The notes: generated by a model from the sequence alone, not told the origin. Counted from the first letter of the stretch, positions 43,510-52,902 are shown. The stretch: DNA of 64,000 nucleotides from Streptomyces rhizoryzae (GCF_023155275.1 NZ_JALMUV010000015.1:80841-144840); one strand, 5' to 3'. Made by a program: numbers and translations.

Positions 43510-44637
43510 TCAGCCCACCCGGTACGCCGCGGCCGCCTCCTCGCGGAGGGACAGGCCGTGCCCCGGCGCGCCGTCGGCCCCCGGGCGGATACTGCCGCCC
43601 GCCGGGTCGAGGACCCCGTCGAACAGGCGGTTCTCGATGCGGACGTGGTCGTGGAACCACTCCAGGTGCCGCAGGTTCGGTACCGCGGCCGCGGCGTGGG
43701 CGTGCAGGTGCGGCGCGCAGTGCCCGGAGACCGCCAGCCCCGCCGCCTGGGCCAGCGCCGCGACCCGCAGCCAGACCGTCAGGCCCCCGCAGCGGGTGAT
43801 GTCGGCCTGGACGCAGTCGACGGCCTGCGCCGCGAGCAGGTGCCAGAAGTACGGCAGGGTGTAGCCGTACTCCCCGGCGGTCACCTCGGCGCCGGTCGCC
43901 GCCCGCACCTGGGCCAGGCCCGCCAGGTCGTCGGAGGAGACGGGCTCCTCGAACCAGGTGACCCCGTGGTCGGCCAGGCAGCCGCCCAGCCGGATCGCCT
44001 GCTTGCGGGTGTAGGCGCCGTTGGCGTCGATGTAGAGTTCCGCGGCGTCGCCGATGCTGCGGCGGGCCCGGGCGATCCGCCGCCGGTCGCGGCCCTCGGC
44101 CGTCCCCCACGACTCCCCGACCTTGATCTTGACGCGCGGAATGCCTTGGTCCGCGACCCAGTGCCGCAACTGGCGGTCCTGCTGCCCGTCGTCGTACGTC
44201 GTGAAGCCGCCGCTGCCGTACACCGGGACCTCCTCGGCGGCCGCACCCAGCAGCCGCACCAGCGGCACCTGGAGCAGCCTGGCCTTGAGGTCCCACAGGG
44301 CGGTGTCCACGGCGGACAGCGCGCCCGCGACGAGCCCGGGACGGCCCGCGTTGCGGACCGCCCGGCTCATCGCCTCGTTGGCGGCGGGGACGTCCAGGGC
44401 CCCGCGGCCGGTGACCACCCCCGCCAGCTGCCCGTCGATGACCTGCGCGGTGGCGGGCGCGCCGTAGGTGTAGCCCAGGCCGCTGGTGGTACCGGAGCGG
44501 ACGTGCGCCACCACCAGGGTGGTGGCGTCCCAGCTCATCGTCCCGTCGGCCTCCGGGGTGTCGGTGGGGACGGTGTAGACGGCGGTGCTCACCTCGTCCA
44601 CCGGCGGCCCCGGGGACCCGGCCGGTACGGCGCCCAT
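43510..44637 (-). CDS. Enolase superfamily (mandelate racemase/muconate lactonising) enzyme
   Basis: A 375-residue enzyme. Barrel residues are visible: KIKVGESWG (Lys-x-Lys near 171-173), the metal triad in YIDANGAYT, FEEPVSSDDL and TAGEYGYT, and a late SGHCAPHLHAHAAAA with His. This pattern suits acid-sugar dehydratases. The substrate cannot be told. It lies 14 bp downstream of the TPP enzyme, with the FAD/Fe-S oxidase further upstream. The three probably form an organic-acid or sugar-acid operon. Confidence 0.87.
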   Translation of the reverse strand: MGAVPAGSPGPPVDEVSTAVYTVPTDTPEADGTMSWDATTLVVAHVRSGTTSGLGYTYGAPATAQVIDGQLAGVVTGRGALDVPAANEAMSRAVRNAGRPGLVAGALSAVDTALWDLKARLLQVPLVRLLGAAAEEVPVYGSGGFTTYDDGQQDRQLRHWVADQGIPRVKIKVGESWGTAEGRDRRRIARARRSIGDAAELYIDANGAYTRKQAIRLGGCLADHGVTWFEEPVSSDDLAGLAQVRAATGAEVTAGEYGYTLPYFWHLLAAQAVDCVQADITRCGGLTVWLRVAALAQAAGLAVSGHCAPHLHAHAAAAVPNLRHLEWFHDHVRIENRLFDGVLDPAGGSIRPGADGAPGHGLSLREEAAAAYRVG

Positions 44638-44651
44638 GGCCAAACGCCCCG

Positions 44652-46451
44652 TCACTTCTCGTGGTGCCGGTGCCCGGGCAGCATCTCCTGGACCTTCGCC
44701 TTGAGGCCCTGCTTGACCATCGAGGCACGGTCGCTGTCGCCCTTGAGGACGGACGCGGCGGCGGCCTCGATCTGGTCGAGGGAGGCGTGCGGCGGGATCG
44801 GCGGGACGGCCGGGTCGGTCCGGAAGTCGATCACGAACGGCCGGTTGGCGTGCAGTGCCTGGCGCCAGGCGGACTCCACCGCAGCGGGATCCTCCACCCG
44901 GACGCCGTCCAGCCCGATCGTGCGGGCGAAGTCGGCGTACGGCACGTCCGGCAGCGCCTGGGACGGCAGGAACTGCGGGGCCCCGGACATGGCGCGCATC
45001 TCCCAGGTGACCTGGTTGAGGTCCAGGTTGTTGAGCACCGCCACGACCAGCCGCGGATCCTTCCAGTCCTGCCAGTACTTCGCGATGGTGATGAGTTCCG
45101 CCATCCCGTTCATCTGCATGGCGCCGTCCCCGACCAGGGCCAGCGCCGGCCGGTCGGGATGGGCGAACTTCGCGCCGATCGCGTACGGCACACCGGGCCC
45201 CATCGTGGCCAGCGTCCCGGACAGCGACCCCCGCATCCGGCCGCGCATCCGCAGGTGGCGGGCGTACCAGTTCGCCGCCGAACCGGAGTCCGAGGACAGG
45301 ATCACGTCGTCCGGCAGCTGCGCGTCCAGCGCGTGCACGACGTACTCGGGGTTGATCGGGTCCGCCGAGACGGCGGCCCGCCGCTCCATGACCTCCCACC
45401 ACCGGGCGGTGTTCTTCTCGATCTTCTTCCGCCAGGCACCGTGCTTCTTGCGGTGCAGCAGCGGCAGCAGCCGCTTGAGGGTCTCGGCGGAGTCACCGAC
45501 CAGGTTGACCTCGAACGGGTACCGCATCCCCACCATGTGCGGATCGATGTCGATCTGCACCGCCCGGGCCTGGTCGAGGTCCGGCATGAACTGGGTGTAG
45601 GGGAAGTTGGAACCGACCACGAGCAGCGTGTCGCAGTCCCGCATCAGTTCGTACGACGGCCGGGTGCCCAGCAGCCCGATCGCGCCGGTGACGTACGGCA
45701 GGTCGTCGGGGAGGACGTCCTTGCCCAGCAGGGCCTTGGCGACGCCGGCCCCGAGCACGTCGGCGATCTCCTCGACCTGGTCGCGGGCGCTGCGCGCACC
45801 CTGCCCGATCAGCATCGCCACCTTCTCGCCCGCGTTCAGCACCTCGGCGGCCCGGGACAGCTCCCGGTCGGTCGGCACCGGCGCGTAGGACGAGATGCCC
45901 AGACTGGAGGGGACCATCTTGAAGGCGTGGGTGGGCGGCGAGTAGTCCAGTTCCTGGACGTCCGCGGGCACGATCACCGCGGTGACCGAACGGCGGCCGT
46001 AGGCGGTGCGCATGGCGCGGTCGATGGCGTTCGGCAGCTGCTCGGGGACCATCACCGTTTCGCAGAAGTCGGACGCCACGTCCTTGTAGAGGCTCTGGAG
46101 GTCCACCTCCTGCTGGTACGAGCCGCCCACCGCGCTGCGGTTGGTCTGGCCCACGATGGCCACCACGGGCACGTGGTCGAGCTTGGCGTCGTAGAGGCCG
46201 TTGAGCAGGTGGATCGCGCCGGGGCCGGACGTCGCCGCACAGACCCCGACCCGGCCGGAGAACTTGGCGTATCCGACCGCCTGGAAGGCGGCCATCTCCT
46301 CGTGCCTGGCCTGGATGAAGCGCGGTGAGTTGTCGGCCCGTTCCCACGCGGCGAGCAGGCCGTTGATGCCGTCGCCCGGGTACGCGAAGACATGCTCGAC
46401 GTCCCATTCGCGCAGGCGCTGGAGGATGTAGTCGGACACTTTCATCGACAC
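44652..46451 (-). CDS. TPP-dependent enzyme (pyruvate oxidase/acetolactate synthase-like)
   Basis: A 599-residue three-domain TPP enzyme. The catalytic Glu lies in RFIQARHEEMAAFQAVGYAK (near 49 of the shorter form). The FAD/nucleotide-type middle domain follows, with LIGQGARSARDQVEEIADVL. The TPP/Mg motif is LVGDGAMQMNGMAELITIAK then VLNNLDLNQVTWEMR. The GTG at 46451 follows GAGGAAG; an ATG two codons later is the alternative. The wording is closest to bacterial pyruvate oxidase-like proteins, giving acetyl phosphate or acetate. Confidence 0.85.
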   Translation of the reverse strand: MSMKVSDYILQRLREWDVEHVFAYPGDGINGLLAAWERADNSPRFIQARHEEMAAFQAVGYAKFSGRVGVCAATSGPGAIHLLNGLYDAKLDHVPVVAIVGQTNRSAVGGSYQQEVDLQSLYKDVASDFCETVMVPEQLPNAIDRAMRTAYGRRSVTAVIVPADVQELDYSPPTHAFKMVPSSLGISSYAPVPTDRELSRAAEVLNAGEKVAMLIGQGARSARDQVEEIADVLGAGVAKALLGKDVLPDDLPYVTGAIGLLGTRPSYELMRDCDTLLVVGSNFPYTQFMPDLDQARAVQIDIDPHMVGMRYPFEVNLVGDSAETLKRLLPLLHRKKHGAWRKKIEKNTARWWEVMERRAAVSADPINPEYVVHALDAQLPDDVILSSDSGSAANWYARHLRMRGRMRGSLSGTLATMGPGVPYAIGAKFAHPDRPALALVGDGAMQMNGMAELITIAKYWQDWKDPRLVVAVLNNLDLNQVTWEMRAMSGAPQFLPSQALPDVPYADFARTIGLDGVRVEDPAAVESAWRQALHANRPFVIDFRTDPAVPPIPPHASLDQIEAAAASVLKGDSDRASMVKQGLKAKVQEMLPGHRHHEK

Positions 46452-46501
46452 GGTGCTTCCTCTTTCCTGTGCGGGAGTCTCTTCTGTCGGGGGCGGGGCG
46501 G

Positions 46502-49500
46502 TCAGGGGCCGGCCCGGCGCCGGGCCCGCCCGCCCGGCCACCGCTGCCGCAGCGCGGCGCCGGCGGCGGCTCCGCCGAGGACGCCCAGTGCGGCCAGCGC
46601 ACCGGCCGCCAGCCGCCCGTCGCGGACCGGCACCTTCGTACGGTCGGCGGCGCGCTCCGGATGGTGCGCCGGCAGCGGACCGTCGAGCCCGAGCGCCAGC
46701 GCCTCCGCCAGGTGCAGCGCGGTCCGCCCGGTGCCGCCCAGCTCGATCTGGGTACGGCAGCTGAAACCGTCGGCGAGCACCAGATCCGGCGGCGCGGCCC
46801 GGCGCACGCCCGGGAGCACGCCCAACTCGCCGATTTCCATGGAGAGTTCGTGGTGGCCGCGCTCGAAGCCGAAGTTGCCGGCCAGTCCGCAGCACCCGGC
46901 GTCCAGCACCTCCGCCTCGATACCGGCGCGCCGCATCAGCTCCCGGTCGGCGTCGTCCTTGAGCACCGCGTGCTGGTGGCAGTGGGTCTGCACGGTCGCC
47001 GACCGGTCCAGCCGCGGTGGCCGCCACCCGTCCGGGGCGTGCTCCACCAGCTGCTCGGCCAGCGTCCGGAACAGCCCGGACAGCCGCTGCACGTCCAGGT
47101 CGTCGGGGAACATCTCCACCGCGTCGGAACGGAACACCGCCGCGCAGGACGGCTCCAGACCGATCACCGGCGTCCCCGCCTCGATCCACGGCCGGAGCAC
47201 CTCCACGGTGCGCCGCAGCACCCGCCCGGCGACGCCCAGCTGACCGGTCGAGATCCACGTCAGACCGCAGCAGACCGTGCCCGACGGGACCGCCACCCGG
47301 AACCCGGCGTCCTCCAGCAGTCGCACCGCGGCCCGCGCGATGCCCGGATGGAAGTGGTTGCTGAAGGTGTCCGGCCAGAGCACCACCGCCTTCTCGTCCC
47401 CGGGGACCGGCGGCGGCTCCTGCCTGGCCGCCCACCACCGGGTGAACGTCTCGGGCGCGAACGGCGGCGGCTCGCAGTCGCCGGCCACCCCTGCCAGTCG
47501 CTTCCCGAGCCGCCCGAGGACGGGGGCGTGCAGCACGGCGTTGACCGGCCGCGGCGCGCTCTGCGCCAGCCGCGCCCACAGCGGCAGCCAGCCCAGCGAG
47601 TAGTGCGCGGCGGGCCGGACCCGGCCGGCGTAGTGGTGCGCCAGGAACTCCGCCTTGTACGTCGCCATGTCCACCCCGGTGGGGCAGTCCGACTTGCAGC
47701 CCTTGCACGCCAGGCACAGGTCCAGCGCGTCCCGCACCTCCGGGGACCGCCAGCCCCGGGAAACGGCCGAGTCGTCGTGCCCGCCCAGCATCTCGAACAG
47801 CAGCCGCGCCCGGCCCCGGGTCGAGTGCTCCTCCTCCTTCGTGGCGCGGTAGGACGGGCACATCACCCCGCCCTTGTGCGTACGGCAGTTGCCGATGCCC
47901 ACACAGCGCATCACGGCCCGCCGGAACGAATGGTCGTCGTCCGGGTACCCGAAGTACGTCGGGTCGTCGTGCGGACGCCAGCGCCCGCCGAGCCGGAGGT
48001 TCTCATCGACCCGGTACGGCTGGACCACCTTCCCCGGGTTCATCCGGTTGTCCGGGTCGAACAGCGCCTTCAACTCACCGAACGCGGCGACCAGTTGATC
48101 ACCGAACATCTTCGGCAGCAGCTCCCCGCGGGCCTGGCCGTCGCCGTGCTCACCGGACAGCGAACCGCCGTACGACGCGACCAGATCCGCCGCCCGGGAC
48201 ACGAACCGGCGGAACTCCGCGACCCCGTCCGCCCGCTTCAGCTCGAAGGGGATGCGGGTGTGCACACAGCCCTGCCCGAAGTGGCCGTACAGCGACGGGT
48301 GGTCGTAGTCGAACTCCGCGAACAGCTTCTTCAGATCCCGCAGGTAGTCACCCAGCCGGTCCGGCGGCACCGCGGAGTCCTCCCAGCCCTCCCAGGTCTC
48401 CCGGTCGTCCGGCGGCCGCGCGGTCACCCCGAGACCCGCCTCCCGCGCCTTGAGCATCTGCTGCTCGCGCTGCGGATCGTCGGAGAACGCCACATCCGCC
48501 GCGTCCTCGCGGCGGCCCAGGGCGCGCAGCAGCTCCCGGCCCTGGGCGTCGACCTCCTCCGTGGTGTCCCCGCTGAACTGCACCAGCAGCCAGCTGTCAC
48601 CGTCCGGAAGCCGGTCCAGGGAGTCGAGATAGGCGTGCTCCTCGCGCATCAGCTGCGCCATCCGGCCGTCCAGCGCCTCCAACTGCGTCGGATTGCAGCG
48701 CTCCAGCAACCTGGGCACGTCGTCCGCGGCCGCGCAGATGTCGTGGTAGCCGAGCACCACCATCGCCTCGCAGGGCGGTACGGGCACCAGGTCCAGTTCG
48801 GCGCGCAACACGGTCACCAGCGTGCCTTCGCTGCCCACCAGTGCCTTGGCCACGTCGAAGCCGTTCTCCGGCAGCAGCGAATCCAGGTTGTACCCGGACA
48901 CCCGGCGCGGAATGCGCGGATACCCGCGCCGCACCTCGGCCATGTGCCGGTCGATGAGGTCCCGCAGCCCGCGGTAGATCTCCGCGCGGCGCCCGCCGCC
49001 CGCGAGAACCTGCGCGTACTCGTCCTCCGCCGTCGGCCCCACCCACATCCGGGTCCCGTCGTACGTCAGGACTTCCAGGCGCCGCACGTTGTCCACGGTC
49101 TTCCCGTACGCCTGCGCGGACGCCCCGCACGAGTTGTTCCCGATCATGCCGCCCAGCGCGCAGTGGCTGTGCGTGGACGGTTTCGGTCCGAACTTCAGCC
49201 CGTGGTCGGCGAGTTGGCGGTTCAACTCGTCCAGGACGATCCCCGGTTCGACCACGCAGCGCCGCTGCTCGGCGTCGAGCGACACCAGCCGGTCGCAGTA
49301 CTTCGTCCAGTCGATGACCACGGCCGCGTTGGTGCACTGCCCGCCCAGGCTCGTCCCCCCGCCGCGGGACAGCACCGGCGCGCCGAACTCCGCACACACC
49401 CCCACCGCCGCCGCCCCGGCCTCGACGCTTCGGGGCACCACCACCCCGATGGGGACCTGGCGGTAGTTGGAACCGTCCGTCGCGTACGCGCCCCGGCTGC

Positions 49501-49615
49501 CCGCGTCGAACCGCACCTCGGCGTCGACGCCGGCCTCCAGGGCCTTCACCAGCGCGTCCACCCGGACCCCGCCGCCGTGCGGCGACCCGGCGCTGGAAAT
49601 GTTCTGTGCTGTCAT
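46502..49615 (-). CDS. FAD/4Fe-4S D-2-hydroxyacid dehydrogenase (YdiJ/GlcD-GlcF-like fusion)
   Basis: A 1037-residue fusion. Residues 45-270 are an FAD_binding_4 domain: VLSRGGGTSLGGQCTNAAVV and HSHCALGGMIGNNSCGASAQ. A C-terminal FAD oxidase cap follows (GEHGDGQARGELLPKMFG). Around 572-650 are ferredoxin-type Cys clusters (CVGIGNCRTHKGGVMCPSY and LACKGCKSDCPTG). CCG-type domains come later (VCCGLTWISTGQ, DAGCCGLAGNFG). The family oxidises D-lactate or D-2-hydroxyglutarate, feeding electrons to the chain. The extreme C-terminus has one hydrophobic segment. It is the first gene of a three-gene operon. Confidence 0.92.
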   Translation of the reverse strand: MTAQNISSAGSPHGGGVRVDALVKALEAGVDAEVRFDAGSRGAYATDGSNYRQVPIGVVVPRSVEAGAAAVGVCAEFGAPVLSRGGGTSLGGQCTNAAVVIDWTKYCDRLVSLDAEQRRCVVEPGIVLDELNRQLADHGLKFGPKPSTHSHCALGGMIGNNSCGASAQAYGKTVDNVRRLEVLTYDGTRMWVGPTAEDEYAQVLAGGGRRAEIYRGLRDLIDRHMAEVRRGYPRIPRRVSGYNLDSLLPENGFDVAKALVGSEGTLVTVLRAELDLVPVPPCEAMVVLGYHDICAAADDVPRLLERCNPTQLEALDGRMAQLMREEHAYLDSLDRLPDGDSWLLVQFSGDTTEEVDAQGRELLRALGRREDAADVAFSDDPQREQQMLKAREAGLGVTARPPDDRETWEGWEDSAVPPDRLGDYLRDLKKLFAEFDYDHPSLYGHFGQGCVHTRIPFELKRADGVAEFRRFVSRAADLVASYGGSLSGEHGDGQARGELLPKMFGDQLVAAFGELKALFDPDNRMNPGKVVQPYRVDENLRLGGRWRPHDDPTYFGYPDDDHSFRRAVMRCVGIGNCRTHKGGVMCPSYRATKEEEHSTRGRARLLFEMLGGHDDSAVSRGWRSPEVRDALDLCLACKGCKSDCPTGVDMATYKAEFLAHHYAGRVRPAAHYSLGWLPLWARLAQSAPRPVNAVLHAPVLGRLGKRLAGVAGDCEPPPFAPETFTRWWAARQEPPPVPGDEKAVVLWPDTFSNHFHPGIARAAVRLLEDAGFRVAVPSGTVCCGLTWISTGQLGVAGRVLRRTVEVLRPWIEAGTPVIGLEPSCAAVFRSDAVEMFPDDLDVQRLSGLFRTLAEQLVEHAPDGWRPPRLDRSATVQTHCHQHAVLKDDADRELMRRAGIEAEVLDAGCCGLAGNFGFERGHHELSMEIGELGVLPGVRRAAPPDLVLADGFSCRTQIELGGTGRTALHLAEALALGLDGPLPAHHPERAADRTKVPVRDGRLAAGALAALGVLGGAAAGAALRQRWPGGRARRRAGP

Positions 49616-49705
49616 GAGTGTCCTTCCCGTCGGCGGTGACGCGGCCGTTGACGGAAGGCCGGGGACTGCCGGCCTGCTCCGCCCGGGTCGGGGATGGAAT
49701 CCAAC

Positions 49706-49722
49706 GATCTATCGGTATCTAG
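49706..49722. promoter_or_regulatory. AT-rich ATCTA direct repeats upstream of FAD oxidase
   Basis: The sequence GATCTATCGGTATCTAG lies 91 bp upstream of the FAD oxidase ATG. ATCTA occurs twice, 10 bp apart. It is AT-rich against the background and may mark a promoter or GntR/LysR-type operator in this 343-bp divergent gap. No regulator gene is nearby. Confidence 0.3.
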
Positions 49723-49958
49723 CCTCCCGGCTACCCGGGCTCGCTCCGGTGACACCCTCGCTCTCTGTACCGCGTCCGGCTCCGGGGCGGGGCGGACGCG
49801 GCACGACGGGACAGGCGCTTCCTTCCCAGGCTGCGAGGGCGCCGGGGGATCCGCATCCCGGAATCGGGGAAGGCGGACCGGTGGACCGGCCACCGCTTGC
49901 CCGAGGTCAGGGCCAGGGCGACAGTTGGGAGAGGGGAAAACGCGGATCGGAGAGCATC

Positions 49959-50114
49959 ATGATTGTTCTCGGAGTGATCCTGCTCATCATCGGCTTGGTG
50001 ACCGGGATCGGCATCCTCTGGACCATCGGCATCATCCTCGCCGTCATCGGCATCGTGCTGTGGATCCTCGGCGCGATGGACCACGCGGTGTTCGGCAGGC
50101 GGCACTTCTGGTAG
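49959..50114 (+). CDS. Small membrane protein (DUF6131-like)
   Basis: A 51-residue hydrophobic protein, MIVLGVILLIIGLVTGIGIL then a second helix IGIILAVIGIVLWILGAMDH and a basic end GRRHFW. Two membrane helices and the Gly pattern are typical of DUF6131/hydrophobic stress peptides. GGAGAG lies 6 nt before the ATG. It is shorter than the usual gene-calling limit but has a good ribosome site. Confidence 0.78.
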   Translation: MIVLGVILLIIGLVTGIGILWTIGIILAVIGIVLWILGAMDHAVFGRRHFW

Positions 50115-50225
50115 CCGCTCCCGGCAGCTGCGCCCGGCGGTACGGGCAGGGGCCCGTGACCCGGGGCACGGGACAGGAACCGGAGCACGCAGCAGTACGC
50201 AACAGCACCGAACAGGAGGAGCACG

Positions 50226-50897
50226 ATGACGGCAGGCGGACGCCGCGCCGCGGTCTTCGACGTGGACGGGACGCTCGTCGACAGCACCTATCTGCACGCC
50301 GTGACCTGGTGGGAGGCGTTCCGCCAGGCCGGCCACGAGGTGCCGATGGCCGCGATCCACCGGACCGTCGGCATGGGGGCGGACCACCTCATCGACCACC
50401 TGCTGGGCTCCGGCCGCGACGAACCGGACAAGGACGAGGAGATCAGCACCGCCCACAAGACGCTGTACGCCCAGTACTGGACGCGCCTGGTCCCGCTGAA
50501 CGGTGCCGCCGATCTCCTGCGGGCCTGCGCCGCGCGCGGCTGGACCGTGGTGCTCGCCAGCTCGGCGGCCGGTTCCGAACTGGACGCGATGCGGCGGGCG
50601 CTGGACGCCGAGGACGCCATCAGCGCGGTGACCAGCGCCGACGACGTCCGCGCCAGCAAACCCGCCCCCGACCTCGTCCAACTGGCGCTGGAGCAGACCG
50701 GCGCCGCTCCCAAGGACGCGGTCTTCGTCGGCGACACCGTCTGGGACATGAAGGCCGGCCACCGGGCCGGCGTCCCCTGCATCGGCGTCCTCAGCGGCGG
50801 CTTCTGTCGTTCCGAACTCCTGGAAGCGGGCGCACACGAGGTCTACGACGACGCCGCTGCGCTCGTGGCCGGCCTGGAGTCGTCGCTGCTGAAGTGA
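50226..50897 (+). CDS. HAD-superfamily phosphatase (beta-phosphoglucomutase/Gph type)
   Basis: A 223-residue HAD hydrolase. Motif I is AVFDVDGTLVDSTYLHAVTW (Asp11, Asp13). Motif II is VVLASSAAGSELD, Lys is in ASKPAPDL, and motif IV is FVGDTVWDMKAGHRAG. The helical cap type points to small phosphosugars or phosphoglycolate. AGGAGGAG lies upstream. A 19-bp tandem duplication overlaps the stop. It converges on the 2OG-Fe dioxygenase gene. Confidence 0.9.
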   Translation: MTAGGRRAAVFDVDGTLVDSTYLHAVTWWEAFRQAGHEVPMAAIHRTVGMGADHLIDHLLGSGRDEPDKDEEISTAHKTLYAQYWTRLVPLNGAADLLRACAARGWTVVLASSAAGSELDAMRRALDAEDAISAVTSADDVRASKPAPDLVQLALEQTGAAPKDAVFVGDTVWDMKAGHRAGVPCIGVLSGGFCRSELLEAGAHEVYDDAAALVAGLESSLLK

Positions 50898-50925
50898 GGG
50901 GTCGTTGCTGAAGTGAGGGGCGTTG
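50888..50925. repeat. 19-bp tandem duplication over the HAD gene stop
   Basis: GCTGAAGTGAGGGG occurs at 50888-50901 and again at 50907-50920, with near-identical flanks (unit 19 bp). The first copy contains the gene's TGA, and the second lies just outside. This is a recent small duplication with little effect on the protein. Confidence 0.75.
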
Positions 50926-50940
50926 CTGCTCGGGCCGGGC

Positions 50941-51663
50941 TCAAGCGGGCGCCAGCGTGGCCACCAGGACGTCCCGGAGGGCGGGGGCCGAAGGATCCAC
51001 CGGACGGATCGGCGAGACGCTGTGCAGCGTACGGCGGTCGTCCGCGACCAGCAGCGCCCCCGGCGCGTCCAACGTGGTCGCCAGTAGCTCATGGCCGTCG
51101 GGCGTGTAGACGGTGCTCCGGCCCCCGCTCGCGTTCGCCCTGCTGACCAGGAGCGACGACACCAGGGTGACGCCGTCGCGGTGGCGTCCCTCCGGCGTCG
51201 GGCTGCCTTCGCCTCCCTCACCTGACGCCATGACCCGGAAGGGATGCACCTTCGCGCTCCAGTCACGCGTCGTCGGGTCCAGGCCCTCGGCGAGCCGCCC
51301 CAGCAGGAACAGGAACGCGTGGAGCACCGGATCGTCGGCGAACGCATCGGTCAGCGGCTCGAAGTGCCTGTCGACCTGGACGTAGAGGGGGTTGCTGTCG
51401 TCCGGCTGAACGAACGGCACGTGCGGGAGACGGCGCAGTTCACCGGAGGCGGGGTGGAGCAGGAACTGCCCGTAGCGGCGCTGCCGCCGGGTGCCCTGCT
51501 CGGAGGCGTACGGATCCGGTGCCAGGCTCGCCCAGTGCGCGGCGAACCGCTCCCAGCCCCGCCCCTCCGCCGCGGGGGCCAGCTGCGCCCGTACCGCGTC
51601 CGGTGGCATCAGGTGGGCACCGGTGTCGTTCAACGCGGAGCGGACAGTGATCGTCTCATCCAT
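50941..51663 (-). CDS. 2-oxoglutarate/Fe(II) dioxygenase (2OG-Fe_Oxy_2 type)
   Basis: A 240-residue enzyme with iron ligands visible as His-x-Asp in TPEGRHRDGVTLVSSLLV (near 160) and a distal His in DDRRTLHSVSPIRPVD (near 213), plus a following Arg for 2-oxoglutarate. The N-terminal motif YGQFLLHPASGELRRLPHVP (near 64-83) is shared with BsmA-like and amino-acid hydroxylase members. It is the last gene of the minus-strand iron-enzyme run, 87 bp after the haem-oxygenase-like gene. Free amino acid hydroxylation is one possibility. Confidence 0.82.
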   Translation of the reverse strand: MDETITVRSALNDTGAHLMPPDAVRAQLAPAAEGRGWERFAAHWASLAPDPYASEQGTRRQRRYGQFLLHPASGELRRLPHVPFVQPDDSNPLYVQVDRHFEPLTDAFADDPVLHAFLFLLGRLAEGLDPTTRDWSAKVHPFRVMASGEGGEGSPTPEGRHRDGVTLVSSLLVSRANASGGRSTVYTPDGHELLATTLDAPGALLVADDRRTLHSVSPIRPVDPSAPALRDVLVATLAPA

Positions 51664-51750
51664 GACTGTGCCTCCTGCCGTCGGACTCGTGGTGATTGCG
51701 GTGGCGGGCGCCTGGCCAGGGCCGGATGGGACAGGGCCGGTCAGGGCCGG

Positions 51751-52902
51751 TCAGGGGGAGCGCAGCGCGGACCGCTGGGCCCGCCAGGCACCCAGCAGGT
51801 GCGCGGCGAACCGGTCCTCCAGGAACAGCGTGGCGCTGATCCCGAACGCCACATCGCCGTCCAGGCCGGGCTCGTCGCTCAGCAGTCCGTCGACCACCTC
51901 GCGGCGGACCACCTGTTCATGGACGGCGTCGGCCTCGACGTGTTCGTCGTAGAACCGCTCCGCCGCCGGTCCGGCACCGGTGCGGCGCATGGCCTGCGCC
52001 AGGCGCCGTGACCCGGGCGACGAGGTCACCTCGACCGTCGCGAAGTGGCCGATCAGCGCCCCGCGCAAGGACCGGTGCAGCCCCAGCAGCGACATCAGGT
52101 TGACCACCGCCAGCGCTTCGGCCGGTGCCTGGTCGAGGTAGCGGCCGTAGGCGGTGTCCAGGCCGAGGTCGGCCATGAGGTCGGCGAAGAGCCGGGCGTG
52201 GACGTCCTCGGCGCGGCCGGCCCCGAACTCGTCGAATTCGATCGCCGCCATCCCGGCCTTGGCGCGGCCCCGGAGCCGCGGCAGCACCCAGGCGTGCGGA
52301 TCGGCTTCCTTGAGGTGGTAGAGCGAGCGCAGGGCGGCGTACTCCCGCAGCTGCCACAGCCGGCCCTCGCGCCGCAGGTAGTGGGTGACGCCGGTACCGT
52401 CCTCGCCGGTGGGCTCCACCAGCAGACCGGCCAGGGACTCCTGGGCGCCCCCGGCCACCTCGACGTCCTGCCGCAGTGCACCGAGAAACCGCTCCTCCAG
52501 ACGGCGGCGCACCGTCAGCAGCCCGGGATCCCACTCCTCGTCGTCCGCCACCCCGGCGAAGCCCTGGTAATGCAGCTCGTACAGCACGTACAGGGCGAGC
52601 TGGAGATCCTCGCCGTAGGGGTCCGCGTCGGAGAGGTCCGCGTTGGAGGGAGCTGCCTCGGACGGATCTGCCTGGGACGGGTCCGCGGTTCCGTACCGCC
52701 CCGAGGGCAGGGGGCCGGACCCCTGGCGCAGCCGGTCGATCACCGCGCCCGACAACGGCCCGCGTGCGCACGGGAGTTGCGGCCCGTCAGCCCCCTCGGG
52801 CCCGCCGGACCGGCCGGGCCCGACCGTCCCGGCAGGTCCGGCCGTCCCCGCGGGCCCGCCTTGCGCCGCGAGCGCCGAGTGACCCGAGAGCCCCACTGTC
52901 AC
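51751..52902 (-). CDS. Iron-containing redox enzyme (haem-oxygenase-like diiron fold)
   Basis: A 383-residue protein from a GTG (GGAGGAGGAATC upstream). Residues 1-95 are a low-complexity Gly/Pro and ADPS-repeat linker. The all-helical haem-oxygenase-like domain begins at LQLALYVLYELHYQGFAGVA (near 103). Probable metal ligands are Glu/His/Asp in AAIEFDEFGAGRAEDVHARL and FYDEHVEADAVHEQVV. Relatives are haem-oxygenase-like diiron oxidases acting on amino-acid-derived substrates. It overlaps the CDGSH gene by 4 bp. Confidence 0.82.
   Translation of the reverse strand: MTVGLSGHSALAAQGGPAGTAGPAGTVGPGRSGGPEGADGPQLPCARGPLSGAVIDRLRQGSGPLPSGRYGTADPSQADPSEAAPSNADLSDADPYGEDLQLALYVLYELHYQGFAGVADDEEWDPGLLTVRRRLEERFLGALRQDVEVAGGAQESLAGLLVEPTGEDGTGVTHYLRREGRLWQLREYAALRSLYHLKEADPHAWVLPRLRGRAKAGMAAIEFDEFGAGRAEDVHARLFADLMADLGLDTAYGRYLDQAPAEALAVVNLMSLLGLHRSLRGALIGHFATVEVTSSPGSRRLAQAMRRTGAGPAAERFYDEHVEADAVHEQVVRREVVDGLLSDEPGLDGDVAFGISATLFLEDRFAAHLLGAWRAQRSALRSP

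Noticed and set aside
46469..49639. A 1056-codon + strand frame opposite the FAD/Fe-S dehydrogenase.
   Set aside because: It is the complement of a clear, motif-rich gene. Its Arg/Gln/His/Val composition is typical of a GC-rich shadow frame.
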